This document shows, in pieces, positions 44,620 through 53,792 of a stretch of DNA of 64,000 nt. The position numbers were made by a program, and so were the translations under genes. The DNA comes from Epilithonimonas sp. JDS (GTDB lineage Bacteria; Bacteroidota; Bacteroidia; Flavobacteriales; Weeksellaceae), in assembly GCF_021261315.1 (NCBI RefSeq), contig NZ_JAJSAX010000004.1:274191-338190 (forward strand), written 5' to 3'. The notes under the pieces were generated by a model. It made no database searches, was not told the DNA's origin, and saw only the letters and a list, made by a program, of their open reading frames with translations. Each line of letters begins with the position of its first letter. Position 1 is the stretch's first letter.

Positions 44620-46003
44620 TCTGCGGATTGAGATTAGGATTTAACAACAGCTCGCTTTCGGGCAAAGGCAGAAGCTTAAAATGCGGTTTCCAGCCTGCTT
44701 TCTTGGAAAGCATCGTAACATCTGCAATGTTGTAGTGCTTCAGATCATAGAAGCGGTGCCCAAACTCTGTAAATAGCTCCGATCTTCTTTCTTTAATCAG
44801 GGCATTCATCAAAGTATTCTGATCGCTGACATTTGCTAAGGATGTCAATCCTGCACGGTTTCTTATTTTGTTGAGATCTGCAACAGCCAAGTCATACTGT
44901 CCTTTGTTAAGATAGGCTTCGGCTCTGATCAAATAGAGTTCCTCAACCCTGAGGACAACCGAATATTCCAATGAAGTTGGACTGGTGTAATACTGTTTGT
45001 ATTTAAATGGATAATAATAGGTTTTATTTTGAGCGTCGGTCTTTTGTCCGATCCAGGCCGACTTCCTTCCATCGCCACTTTCAAATCCATCAATGAAATC
45101 CTGACGTAGCGCAACATTTGTCGGCGGTGCACTATTCAGGATAAATACATTCCCCTGCATGGCATTATATGTTGCGGCGAAAGGTAATAAATGCCATATA
45201 CTGCCGGAGCTGTCTTTCAGAAATACCTTATTTAGATCAGATTCCATCTTATATTGGACATCTGCAATTACCTGGCTGGAATATTGGAGCGCTGAGTCCC
45301 AGTTCTTTTCGTAGTAGGCGATCCTTGCCAGAACAGCGTATGCAGCCATTTTTGTCGGATAGACCCTGTTACCGACCGGTAAGGTTGCCGGCAACAGGGA
45401 TTTTGCTGCATCAAGGTCCGCTCGACAGCGTTCGAAAACTTGCCCGGCACTGATCTTACCGATGCTTTGATTCACGTGGTAATCTGTAGAGTTAACATAT
45501 GGTACAGATCCGAATGTCTGAGCCAGGTATAGATGCAGGATTGCTCTGAGAAAAAGTCCTTCTCCCTTGAGACGGTTCTTAATTTCTGAACTAAGACCAT
45601 CAGAACTTTCAACACCTTCAATGACCGCATTGATATTGTAAATTTGAGTATAAGTGATGGCCCAAAGATTTTTAATTTTCGCAGTATTGGCCATTTGGGC
45701 AAGCTGATAAAAAATGGCGGCATCGCTTGTTGCAGCGCCGTAAGATTGAAGTTCATCAACGTAAGCTCCCAGAATAGGCTGCGCACCAGATGAAGAGCCT
45801 GATAGGAAACCCTGATCTTCCAATGAACGGTAAATGCCTGCCATTGCTGATTTCGCCAACTGGTCATCTTTGAAGACGACTTCTCTGGTGATCTGATTTT
45901 TGGGCAGTCCTACGTCAGTAAAGCTGTCACAGCTTTTGCATAGCAGAAGCGAAACGATCAAAAGGCATAAGAGAATGATATGTTTTATTAATGTATTTTT
46001 CAT
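44606..46003 (-). CDS. SusD/RagB family nutrient-binding lipoprotein
   Basis: This 465-residue lipoprotein (signal to LLLCKSC, Cys near residue 25) has the SusD N-terminal region (FKDDQLAKSAMAGIYRSL). It also has the conserved C-terminal part with KIRNRAGLTSL and LIKERRSELFTEFGHRFYDLKHYN, ending LNPNLNPQNDGY. SusD-like proteins bind a ligand at the cell surface and pass it to the SusC channel. It is 11 bases downstream of susC. Confidence 0.93.
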   Translation of the reverse strand: MKNTLIKHIILLCLLIVSLLLCKSCDSFTDVGLPKNQITREVVFKDDQLAKSAMAGIYRSLEDQGFLSGSSSGAQPILGAYVDELQSYGAATSDAAIFYQLAQMANTAKIKNLWAITYTQIYNINAVIEGVESSDGLSSEIKNRLKGEGLFLRAILHLYLAQTFGSVPYVNSTDYHVNQSIGKISAGQVFERCRADLDAAKSLLPATLPVGNRVYPTKMAAYAVLARIAYYEKNWDSALQYSSQVIADVQYKMESDLNKVFLKDSSGSIWHLLPFAATYNAMQGNVFILNSAPPTNVALRQDFIDGFESGDGRKSAWIGQKTDAQNKTYYYPFKYKQYYTSPTSLEYSVVLRVEELYLIRAEAYLNKGQYDLAVADLNKIRNRAGLTSLANVSDQNTLMNALIKERRSELFTEFGHRFYDLKHYNIADVTMLSKKAGWKPHFKLLPLPESELLLNPNLNPQNDGY

Positions 46004-46014
46004 AATGGTGCGGT

Positions 46015-49000
46015 TTAATAGGTTAATGATACTCCAAAGCTGACCACTCGCAGCGGACTGCTGTATCCTGCCAGCATAAATTCAGGGTTTCCTCCTTTGT
46101 AGTTGGTAAAAACAAAAAGATTCTGACCACTCATAAATACCCTGGCTTTCAGCTTGCCTTTGTCAGCAGATGGAATGTTGTAGGTTAACGTCGCGTTTTT
46201 GACCCTTACAGTGAATGAATCTGAAACTGTTGCATCACTAAGCATAAAAAGTGAACTTGCTGTAGCCGCCGGTGCGCTGTAACCCGCACTTGGTCTTTGG
46301 AATTCAGCATTGGGATTATCAGGTGTCCAGTAATCGTTGAATACAGCCGGCATATTCGACATATAGCCTATATTGCCGTACATGGATTTGAGATTGTACT
46401 GGCTCTGGCTGACGAATTGCAACAGCAGGTCGAAATTCCAGTTCTTGTATTGAATACTGTTCTGCAATCCCCCGTACCAGTACTCCTTGATTTCTTTGCT
46501 GACTGTACGGTCTGCTGCATTGATGATCCCGTCCTGATTCGTGTCGAAGAAAGTATACAGACCAGTGGACGGGTCGATACCTTTGTACTGGTAAAGCTTG
46601 ACAAGAGAAATGGATTTGCCTATCTCGAATTTGTTGGCATAGGTCGATTTTTCAAGATCCGGAAACGATATCAGTTTATTCTCCGGCAAGGTAAAATTGA
46701 GGCTTGTTGTCCATCTCCAGTGGTCTGTCTTGATCTGGACAGACTCCAGAGAAACTTCCAGTCCCCTGTTTCTTACCGTAGCATCCAGATTCGCCTGAAT
46801 ACTGCTGAATCCTACAGTGGCAGGCATCGGAATTCCGACCAGCTGATTGGAACTGGTATTTTGATAGTAGCCTATGTTCAGGTTCAGCCTTTGACTGAAC
46901 ATCCCTAATTCTAAAGCCGCCTCAAACTTCCGGGTCAGTTCCCATCCGAAATTTTTGTTATAAAGCCGCTGCGGAACAAGGCCGGAATTTCCGCCATACG
47001 ATCCGCCTGTGGATTGATAGGTGTCAAAATACTGATAGTCGCCGATCTGATCATTGCCTGCAACGCCATAGCTGGTTCTCAGCTTTCCAAAGCTTAACCA
47101 GGACTGGCCCTCGAAGAGATTTTCCTCCGAAAATAACCAAGCGGCACCAACAGCCCCAAAATTCGCATATCTCCTTTCCGAACCGAATCTGCTGGACCCG
47201 TCCCTTCTGCCTGTTAGATTTATAAAGTATCTTTTATTATAACCATAGTTGAATCTTGCATATACTGCCTGATAGCGGTATAAAGATTCATAGGCGCTTG
47301 GAATTGTAATGGTCGCTGCCGCAGCCATATTGGTCAGAAGATCGTCCGAAGGGAAATTCCTTCCCAAAATAACAATATTATCCGATTTTTGCTCCTGCAG
47401 CGATGCCCCTAATAATGCTGCAAACTGATGTTTGTCTGATCTTTTTTCGTAGTTCAGTTGCGGTTCGAGAATCCAGCTCTCGTTTAATTTCTGAGCTTTT
47501 CTTAAAGATGAGCTGCTGCTTCCGATATTGCTGGACGGATTGTACGTCGTCTTAGGAAAGATCTTCTGCTCGAAGCTGTTATAGGCACTGTAACCACTGT
47601 TCACATTGATGCTCAGCCCACTCCCGAGTTTATAACTTGAATTTAGGTTCGCATTGATGCTCTTTGTTTTGATGGAATAGGTTTGCGTGGCCGGGCCCAT
47701 GGGATTGGTAAACGTGCTGTTCTCCCAGTTGATCATACCGTTAGGCATATACAGATCAGGGGCATTAGGCGCAAGAACCGTATAGATCAGATTGAAGTCT
47801 GTAGGTGGAAGAACATTATCCTGTAAAGACGCTGTACCGTTGAAACCGATCTGAAATCTTTTGTCAGCACTGGTATGGCTGATATTGACCCCAAGGTTAT
47901 TTCGTTTGTAGCGGTAGCTGCCGGGAAAAACAGTGGTCTCTTCATTGTGGCCACCCGAGATTGAGAATTGTGTATTGCCACTGCCACCCGATACGCCGAG
48001 TTGGACATCCGATATCTCGGAATGGTTTCCCACAAAGTACTTCTGCCAGTCCGTCGTTTTCGTCGGATTCCATACGCCATTGATGTCGTAGGCATTGGAA
48101 GGAACTGCTACCCTGTCATTCGCAAAGGCCAGCTTCCGCATATTTGTATATTCCTCCAGACTCATCATTTTTGGCTGATTCGTCATATCTCCCAGACCAT
48201 AGCTGGTTCTAAGATTGACCTCTGGTTTTTCCTTTTTTCCTTTTTTTGTGGTAATTAAAATAACACCATTGGCGCCTTTGCTTCCATAAATGGCCGTGGC
48301 ATCGGCATCTTTCAGAACTTCAAGCGACTCGATGTCATCGGGGTTGATGGCATTTAAAGGATTTGTGTCATTGTAAGGAAGGACACTGGCACTCATACCG
48401 CTGTTAAAATCATTAACCTGGGGTAAGGGTACCCCATCAACAATATATAACGGTTTGTTGCCGTCATAGCCTGTCGTGGCATAGCTCCTTAAGCTGTTTC
48501 TACCTCTGATCTTGACGTCGAAACCACTTCCGGCAGTGCCGGAATTCTGAGTGATGCTGACACCCGGCATTCTGCCCTGTATGGCAGAGAGCACATTGTT
48601 GACGGGCTGGTTTTCTATGTCTTTTGCTGAAACTCTGGCGATACTACCGGTGCTTTCTTTGTCTTTGACCTTGTAGTAGCCTGCATTGAGAATAACTTCT
48701 TCTATTCCCTTTACATTTTCCTTTAAACTGATATTGATGACTTTCTGATTGTTGGCTCTGATTCGCTCTTCTGAATAATCAGCGTGTCTGAATACTAGGA
48801 TGGGATTTTCTGCTGAAACCTTTAATGTATAGGTTCCGTTTTCGCTGGTAGTGGTTACCTGATCACTGCCCTGTTGGGAGATGGTTACTCCTACAAGAGG
48901 TTTATTGGATGAGGTTACGGTACCGGAAATGGTGCGTGTTTGGGCTTTTGTGTTACTGCTGACAGCGGTCAACATAAGGCCAAAGAAAATACCTCCTATC

Positions 49001-49020
49001 TTGTAATAGGAATTTTTCAT
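46015..49020 (-). CDS. SusC/RagA family TonB-linked outer-membrane protein
   Basis: The protein has 1001 residues. A signal peptide is followed by a carboxypeptidase-regulatory-like domain (RTISGTVTSSNKPLVGVTISQQGS, about 28-105). A TonB plug follows (VILNAGYYKVKDKESTGSIARVSAKDIEN, then IVDGVPLPQVN and LKDADATAIYGSKGANGVILITTKKGK). A large beta-barrel then ends with FGVSLTY. It imports a substrate with the SusD partner and the downstream peptidase. Its transcript probably starts near 49548, giving an unusually long leader. Confidence 0.94.
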   Translation of the reverse strand: MKNSYYKIGGIFFGLMLTAVSSNTKAQTRTISGTVTSSNKPLVGVTISQQGSDQVTTTSENGTYTLKVSAENPILVFRHADYSEERIRANNQKVINISLKENVKGIEEVILNAGYYKVKDKESTGSIARVSAKDIENQPVNNVLSAIQGRMPGVSITQNSGTAGSGFDVKIRGRNSLRSYATTGYDGNKPLYIVDGVPLPQVNDFNSGMSASVLPYNDTNPLNAINPDDIESLEVLKDADATAIYGSKGANGVILITTKKGKKEKPEVNLRTSYGLGDMTNQPKMMSLEEYTNMRKLAFANDRVAVPSNAYDINGVWNPTKTTDWQKYFVGNHSEISDVQLGVSGGSGNTQFSISGGHNEETTVFPGSYRYKRNNLGVNISHTSADKRFQIGFNGTASLQDNVLPPTDFNLIYTVLAPNAPDLYMPNGMINWENSTFTNPMGPATQTYSIKTKSINANLNSSYKLGSGLSINVNSGYSAYNSFEQKIFPKTTYNPSSNIGSSSSSLRKAQKLNESWILEPQLNYEKRSDKHQFAALLGASLQEQKSDNIVILGRNFPSDDLLTNMAAAATITIPSAYESLYRYQAVYARFNYGYNKRYFINLTGRRDGSSRFGSERRYANFGAVGAAWLFSEENLFEGQSWLSFGKLRTSYGVAGNDQIGDYQYFDTYQSTGGSYGGNSGLVPQRLYNKNFGWELTRKFEAALELGMFSQRLNLNIGYYQNTSSNQLVGIPMPATVGFSSIQANLDATVRNRGLEVSLESVQIKTDHWRWTTSLNFTLPENKLISFPDLEKSTYANKFEIGKSISLVKLYQYKGIDPSTGLYTFFDTNQDGIINAADRTVSKEIKEYWYGGLQNSIQYKNWNFDLLLQFVSQSQYNLKSMYGNIGYMSNMPAVFNDYWTPDNPNAEFQRPSAGYSAPAATASSLFMLSDATVSDSFTVRVKNATLTYNIPSADKGKLKARVFMSGQNLFVFTNYKGGNPEFMLAGYSSPLRVVSFGVSLTY

Positions 49021-49548
49021 AGATTTGTAAAAGGTTTTTTAATTGTTCAGTAATTACTAAGCTTTGCTCTTTCCCTATAGGTGTGCGAACTGATTGGAAA
49101 GGGCTTTTTTGTTTTTAGTTTTTGTAATTATAGTAGTGAATTCATTGATGGATAAAAACTTTCCTGATGCCTTTAGGTATGAAAAAGGACTGGTGAGGAT
49201 CTAAAGCAGTGACCGCAAGGCACCGGAAAGAATTTGATATGAATGAAATCTGTGTCCCGTGTAAGCTATTTAAAGCCGCAATAGGTTGTACCCTCCTATT
49301 GTATCGTGTCTGATACTATTTTTAGGAAGCGGGCTTAGATTGTTATGTAAAAATATAGCGAACTGCATTGGAAAAAGACGGCATGGAACTCTACATTATC
49401 CGACTTGGGGTACTGGTATACCGTGCAACAGATAAGAGGAAGAGACCCACGCCTAGGTCGTGAGCCGCTTACTTATCCTCTCGCTGCTTTTAAAGTACCA
49501 GTTTTCAAGTCGAGATTCTAAGCAATAGCTTCTATTATTCTTTGAAGT
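49021..49548 (-). promoter_or_regulatory. Long 5' leader of the susC operon
   Basis: About 530 bases separate the predicted transcription start from the susC ATG. The region has no gene on either strand beyond very short frames. It contains the strong hairpin at 49401-49512 and a second stem (CAATAGG/CCTATTG, around 49280-49300). The promoter at 49553-49583 reads into this region on the minus strand, so it is most likely an untranslated leader with regulatory RNA structure. Confidence 0.55.
49401..49512 (-). ncRNA. Rod-like structured RNA at the 5' end of the susC leader
   Basis: The terminal stem CGACTTG (49401-49407) pairs with CAAGTCG (49506-49512). A second stem ACTGGTA (49412-49418) pairs with TACCAGT (49496-49502). 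Inside, CAG-AGAGGA (49429-49440) faces TCCTCT-CTG (49476-49486), with GACC/GGTC or CACG/CGTG options at the tip. Stems separated by small internal loops give a long rod, like 6S-type or attenuator RNAs. It starts about 35 bases after the predicted start site. No known riboswitch motif was recognised. Confidence 0.5.
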
Positions 49549-49552
49549 ATCG

Positions 49553-49583
49553 CAAAGTTACATTTCTATAACTTATTCTACAA
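49553..49583 (-). promoter_or_regulatory. Bacteroidota-type promoter reading toward susC
   Basis: On the minus strand TTG (49581-49583) is followed after 20 bases by TAACTTTG (49553-49560), an exact fit to the TTG-N17-23-TAnnTTTG consensus. Transcription would begin near 49548. Confidence 0.75.
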
Positions 49584-49606
49584 ATATAATAAAAAAATCT
49601 CAAATC

Positions 49607-49622
49607 GTTCGCTAAAGCGAAC
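49607..49622. promoter_or_regulatory. Palindromic operator upstream of the HTH gene
   Basis: GTTCGCT-AA-AGCGAAC is a perfect 7-base dyad with a 2-base centre, 45 bases before the start of the HTH gene and 24 bases from the susC leader promoter. A dimeric XRE-type repressor could bind it and control its own gene, and perhaps the divergent promoter. Confidence 0.6.
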
Positions 49623-49667
49623 AGTATTTTTCATTTTAATCTCTTCTTTTGATAAAGATTTTATAAA

Positions 49668-49964
49668 ATGCCAGATAAAGATATTCTTAATAAGAAAAAC
49701 ACACTCGTAAATAAGCATTTATGCAATTTTATTGAAGGTAAATTCTTACGTGACTATCGCAACCAGAAAGGGGAAATAATTTCGCAAAATGAATATGCTA
49801 AACTATGTGGAATAACCTCTTCAACTATTTCAAAATTGAAATTACCCGAAGGTTATAATATTCCCATGTCGACTATTTATAACATACTAAGACATGAACA
49901 ATATTCCTTGGAGAAATTCTTTACAGAATTCGAAAATGAAAAAGGCATCAATATTCCAGATTAA
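49668..49964 (+). CDS. Small HTH-type regulator
   Basis: This 98-residue protein has a helix-turn-helix in residues about 38-75 (SQNEYAKLCGITSSTISKLKLPEGYNIPMSTIYNILRHEQYSLEKFF), in the style of XRE-family regulators. The N-terminal 35 residues are basic. It lies just upstream of the Septu genes (250 bases away) and downstream of the palindrome at 49607-49622. It may control its own gene and the defence genes. Confidence 0.75.
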   Translation: MPDKDILNKKNTLVNKHLCNFIEGKFLRDYRNQKGEIISQNEYAKLCGITSSTISKLKLPEGYNIPMSTIYNILRHEQYSLEKFFTEFENEKGINIPD

Positions 49965-50218
49965 AACTTTAGTAAGACCTGATTTATTTCAATATAATTT
50001 AAATTAAATAAAGAATGTCAATCAATTTTCAAGAAAATAATCCAAGCCTAAGTCGCAATGGCGATTTATCATCTTGTTTATCAAAAATAGTATTTAACAT
50101 TTGAGTCTAATCCTACAATACACCAATTTTTAAAATTTCCAATATAAAGTAAATACAAAATTTTACTTAATTTTATAAGAAATGAAAGAAATGATTGTTT
50201 CATCAAAAATAATAGTCA

Positions 50219-51616
50219 ATGAATAATATTCCGATTTACATAAAAGAATTAAATCTATCCAATATCAGAACTTTTGGAGATGTAGAACTAAAGTTAGAAA
50301 ATGAAAATGGAGAGTTATCTCAGTGGACTCTTATATTAGGCGATAATGGGATAGGAAAATCTACAATTTTACAATCAATCGCGTGGGCTAAACCTCAATT
50401 ACCTAACAATTCAGACGTTGGTGAGATATTAAATATAGAGAGGATTGAGCCAATTATTAGCGATGAAGAAAATTCAACTTTAGTAAAAATTGTCCGAAAC
50501 AATATGAATACTGCTAAAATTAACGCAGTTTTCTTAGCAGATCGTGCTATTAATAGTTTGGCAGGCAAGAAAAAAATTAAATCTTGTGAAACAAAAATTA
50601 AAATTGGTCTTACGGCTGATCGAAATTTGGAAGAATTTGACACCCCTGTGACTACCAATTCAGAAAAATTTTTTTTAAACAATAATATAATAATTTTTGC
50701 ATATAGTGCATCAAGAAAATTGGGAAATCAAAATATTACCTCTGTTGATCTTGAGGATTCTATTCCTAATTTTCTAAAAGAACAAACCGAGCTATACGAC
50801 GCTGAAGAAATTTTGCACACAATTAATTATGCATCTTTGGGAGCAGATAAAAAAGATAAAATTAAATACGAACGTTTCAAAAGCAATGTAATAGATATGT
50901 TAGTATCAATTTTACCTGATTTTGAAAATGTTGAAAGTATCAATATTTCAACCCCAAAATTGGTAAATGGCATTTTACGACAGGGTCAGGTGGTGATTTC
51001 TACTAAGTATGGTGAAAGTATACCATTTTCAAGTTTTAGCTTAGGATATAAAAATGTCATTTCTTGGACTGTAGATTTAGCTTGGCGGTTATTTAATCAG
51101 TATCCAGAAAGTGATGCTCCACTCTCCGAGCCTGCAATTGTCTTAATAGATGAAATTGATCAGCATTTACATCCTCTGTGGCAAAACGAAATTATTTCTA
51201 ATTTAACAAATGCTTTTCCTAATATTCAATTTATAGCAACTGCCCATAGTCCACTTATGGTTCAAGCTGCAATTAATGGGAACTATGCCGTACTACAATT
51301 TGATTCAAATGAAGGTGTAAAAATAATAAATGAACCAAAAGGAATAGATGGCTGGCGTGTAGATCAGATCTTAACGAGTGAGTTTTTTAATTTAAAAAGT
51401 TCTAGAGGACCTCAATATGATCAAATCTTCAAAGAACGTGAAAAGTTGAAAAATAAAAATAAATTGTCCAAAAGTGAAAAAGAAAAATTAAAAGATTTGA
51501 CAGAAAAACTTGCGCAATATCCTACTGGTGATAATCCGGAAGAATTAGAAAACAGAGAAATTATTTCAGCTTTAGCAAAAAAAATTCGCGATAACAAAAT
51601 TCCTATCAGTTTATGA
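50219..51616 (+). CDS. ptuA: Septu defence ATPase PtuA
   Basis: This is a 465-residue AAA-type (ABC/SMC-related) ATPase. Walker A is LILGDNGIGKSTIL near residue 40, the signature region FSSFSLGYKNVISW near 274, Walker B AIVLIDEIDQHLHPLWQ near 306 and the H-loop ATAHSPLMVQAA near 341. A coiled-coil-like Lys-rich stretch is near 400. It pairs with the downstream HNH protein, overlapping it by 4 bases (ATGA), which is the Septu PtuA-PtuB arrangement. In Septu, the ATPase senses infection and controls the HNH nuclease. The reading of system type rests on this gene order and domains. Confidence 0.85.
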   Translation: MNNIPIYIKELNLSNIRTFGDVELKLENENGELSQWTLILGDNGIGKSTILQSIAWAKPQLPNNSDVGEILNIERIEPIISDEENSTLVKIVRNNMNTAKINAVFLADRAINSLAGKKKIKSCETKIKIGLTADRNLEEFDTPVTTNSEKFFLNNNIIIFAYSASRKLGNQNITSVDLEDSIPNFLKEQTELYDAEEILHTINYASLGADKKDKIKYERFKSNVIDMLVSILPDFENVESINISTPKLVNGILRQGQVVISTKYGESIPFSSFSLGYKNVISWTVDLAWRLFNQYPESDAPLSEPAIVLIDEIDQHLHPLWQNEIISNLTNAFPNIQFIATAHSPLMVQAAINGNYAVLQFDSNEGVKIINEPKGIDGWRVDQILTSEFFNLKSSRGPQYDQIFKEREKLKNKNKLSKSEKEKLKDLTEKLAQYPTGDNPEELENREIISALAKKIRDNKIPISL

Positions 51617-52383
51617 TCAGAATTAAAAAACCAAGTGACATACCTGCAAAATTACTAAATGAGGGAGTGGCTGAAAATAATAAAAATTGTGTTGATTATG
51701 ATAAACCTGGCTCTACTTTAGATTCCACGGGATTTGATATCGGCAACAAAATATATGGTCATAGTTCAGTAAAAAAAATTTTAAAAAACTCTCAACACAA
51801 TAAATGTTGTTTTTGTGAAAAAGATCAAGTTGACGAATTTGGCGCTGTAGAGCATTTTCGTCCAAAAAAGGGTTATAAAATAAACAAAAAAGATAAATTA
51901 ATTCGTCCCGGATATTATTGGCTTGCATTTGATTGGGACAATCTATTTTTTGTCTGCTCCGGCTGCAATTCTACAAAATACAAGGGCAACAGATTCCCGA
52001 TAGTAGATGAGAAATTGCGAGCAAAAAATCATCATGCTGATTATAAATCTGAAGAATCTTTACTTTTACATCCATCAGGAGATCATGATAAAAATCCGGA
52101 AAGACATATTACGTTCGAGGGTCCTTTGCCAAAAGAATTAACTAAATTTGGAAAAGCAACTATTGAAATTTGTGGTTTGGACAGAGATGCATTGAATAAT
52201 AAACGAAAAAAATTATTAGAAGATATAGATGCGAGAATAGCCATAATTGGTTTTCACTCTGTACATAGCGCAAAGGAGATATCTAAAGCCAAAAAATATA
52301 TACGAGATTGCCAGAATGATGAAGCAGAGTTTTCTTCTGCCGCAAGAGCTTATCTAAAGACTTTTAATTTTGTAACAAATTAG
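51613..52383 (+). CDS. ptuB: Septu HNH nuclease PtuB
   Basis: The protein has 256 residues. A zinc-binding HNH core is seen: KCCFCE near 64, VEHFRPKKGY near 80, WLAFDWDNLFFVCSGCNSTKYKGNRFP near 105-125. The first CxxC and the later CSGC are the metal ligands and EHF supplies the catalytic His. It is coupled to ptuA. Its last 20 bases overlap the 3' end of the convergent HExxH gene. PtuB cuts nucleic acid in the characterised Septu systems. Confidence 0.85.
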   Translation: MIRIKKPSDIPAKLLNEGVAENNKNCVDYDKPGSTLDSTGFDIGNKIYGHSSVKKILKNSQHNKCCFCEKDQVDEFGAVEHFRPKKGYKINKKDKLIRPGYYWLAFDWDNLFFVCSGCNSTKYKGNRFPIVDEKLRAKNHHADYKSEESLLLHPSGDHDKNPERHITFEGPLPKELTKFGKATIEICGLDRDALNNKRKKLLEDIDARIAIIGFHSVHSAKEISKAKKYIRDCQNDEAEFSSAARAYLKTFNFVTN

Positions 52384-53212
52384 TTGAAAATATTTTACCA
52401 GCTTCTGTAAGTCCTTTATTTTTTGTAAATTGAACAATGGTCTCGAATTCAGTATTAATATCTTCAATTTTATATTTTAGAAAATTAATAGTTTTTGGAT
52501 CAAAGGGCATTTGTAATAGGTTTTCATAGAAAAGTTTTATTGCGCTAAAAACAAAAAGCCCATGCAATACCCCTCTTACTGGTCTTTGTTCATCTCGCCA
52601 AGGTGAATAGAATGTTTCCGTTGTTTCTGGCTTTATAAGATTGATATGTTTTTCAATTAACGTAAGCTTAAGATGCATTGCTTCATGTAATATCGATTCT
52701 GCTACGCGTAAATTAGAAATTATTGATGAGCAAGAACATAAGGAAACAAAAATTGAAAACGGTATTTCAGGGTGGCTATAACTAATATCTATTTCTTCAT
52801 CAACTGATTTTAAAACCTGTATTCTTCTTACCAATAAAGAAATACAACGGCTTACATCAGGTATCAAATTGAAAATATCTAAAGCTGTTTTTAATCTATC
52901 TATGGGATCACTAGTAATTACGGTGTATTCCTCAGGCTCCAATCCATGTTCTTCATAGAAAAAATTAAATGCTGAAAAATCAGGATACTCTAAATATGTT
53001 GATTCTGTTGCAGATTGTCTAGATACTATAATTGGGATTTTCTTTAATTCGAAAACATTCTTAAAATATCCACCCGAAGTACTATAATTATCAGAATTCA
53101 ATCCTGACTTTGCCAACTGCAATAATTCTTCGTTTACCAAATCTGTTGTTAAATCAGTTTCCCAAATAGGAAAAGGATTATTAAGAAATTGTATTATTTT
53201 ATCTTCCATCAT
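52364..53212 (-). CDS. HExxH-motif peptide-modifying oxygenase-like protein (RiPP tailoring)
   Basis: This 282-residue soluble protein carries an HExxH motif near residue 174 (AESILHEAMHLKLTLIEKH). Downstream are the conserved FYSPWRDEQRPVRGVLHGLFVF and YENLL segments. This matches the HExxH-motif putative peptide-modification family; later work has described members as 2-oxoglutarate-dependent peptide beta-hydroxylases. It is the last gene of the RiPP operon, 4 bases after the oxygenase gene. It would hydroxylate or otherwise modify the core peptide. The substrate residue is not determined here. Confidence 0.75.
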   Translation of the reverse strand: MMEDKIIQFLNNPFPIWETDLTTDLVNEELLQLAKSGLNSDNYSTSGGYFKNVFELKKIPIIVSRQSATESTYLEYPDFSAFNFFYEEHGLEPEEYTVITSDPIDRLKTALDIFNLIPDVSRCISLLVRRIQVLKSVDEEIDISYSHPEIPFSIFVSLCSCSSIISNLRVAESILHEAMHLKLTLIEKHINLIKPETTETFYSPWRDEQRPVRGVLHGLFVFSAIKLFYENLLQMPFDPKTINFLKYKIEDINTEFETIVQFTKNKGLTEAGKIFSTNLLQN

Positions 53213-53216
53213 CTCA

Positions 53217-53792
53217 TTAGATATCTTTAAAAGTATAAACTAACGTGTATCTGGAAAAATTATAAACGGTAGAAACTGCATGATAAGATTTTGGAGAAAT
53301 CTCGAATCCAAATCCAGTATTGTTTAACGGCATTATAATTTTTGAAACATCTTCTGAATTCATCGAATTAAAAAGCATTAGGTATCCTCCATTATCTTCC
53401 GTCCAACCCGAATTAATCTGAATAAGAAAACGATGTGATTCATCCTTTCCAATAAAATCGTTATGAACGCCCATCTTGTATCCGTCAATCAATTTATGTA
53501 CAGTAAGACCAACTAGCTCTAAAGAATTTGTATTAAATTGTTTTTTAATACAATTAATTGTTTGAGGGTCTAACAAAGAAAAGAGCTCTTCCGGAATATC
53601 AACATTTAGCAAGCTAAACTCATATTGAGTATAAAAATCTGTTTCAGTGAAATCCCAATTATCCGTAGATTCTAACCACTCAAGTAATTTTATTTCTAAT
53701 CCGTCTTTTAGTACCAAGTTTACAAAAAAGTGGTTAAATGGCTCATTTTCAATAATTACATCATCGAAATCTAATATATCATGATTATGCAT
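53217..53792 (-). CDS. 2-oxoglutarate/Fe(II)-dependent oxygenase (RiPP tailoring)
   Basis: The protein has 191 residues. The double-stranded beta-helix iron site is visible: VHNDFIGKD with His-x-Asp near 108, a distal His in SYHAVST near 167, and Arg in FSRYTLVYTF near 177 that binds 2-oxoglutarate. The segment RFLIQINSGWTEDNGGYLMLF is typical of prolyl-4-hydroxylase-like enzymes. The start overlaps the stop of the radical SAM gene by 8 bases, so it is part of the same operon and a likely hydroxylase of the crosslinked peptide. Confidence 0.8.
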   Translation of the reverse strand: MHNHDILDFDDVIIENEPFNHFFVNLVLKDGLEIKLLEWLESTDNWDFTETDFYTQYEFSLLNVDIPEELFSLLDPQTINCIKKQFNTNSLELVGLTVHKLIDGYKMGVHNDFIGKDESHRFLIQINSGWTEDNGGYLMLFNSMNSEDVSKIIMPLNNTGFGFEISPKSYHAVSTVYNFSRYTLVYTFKDI

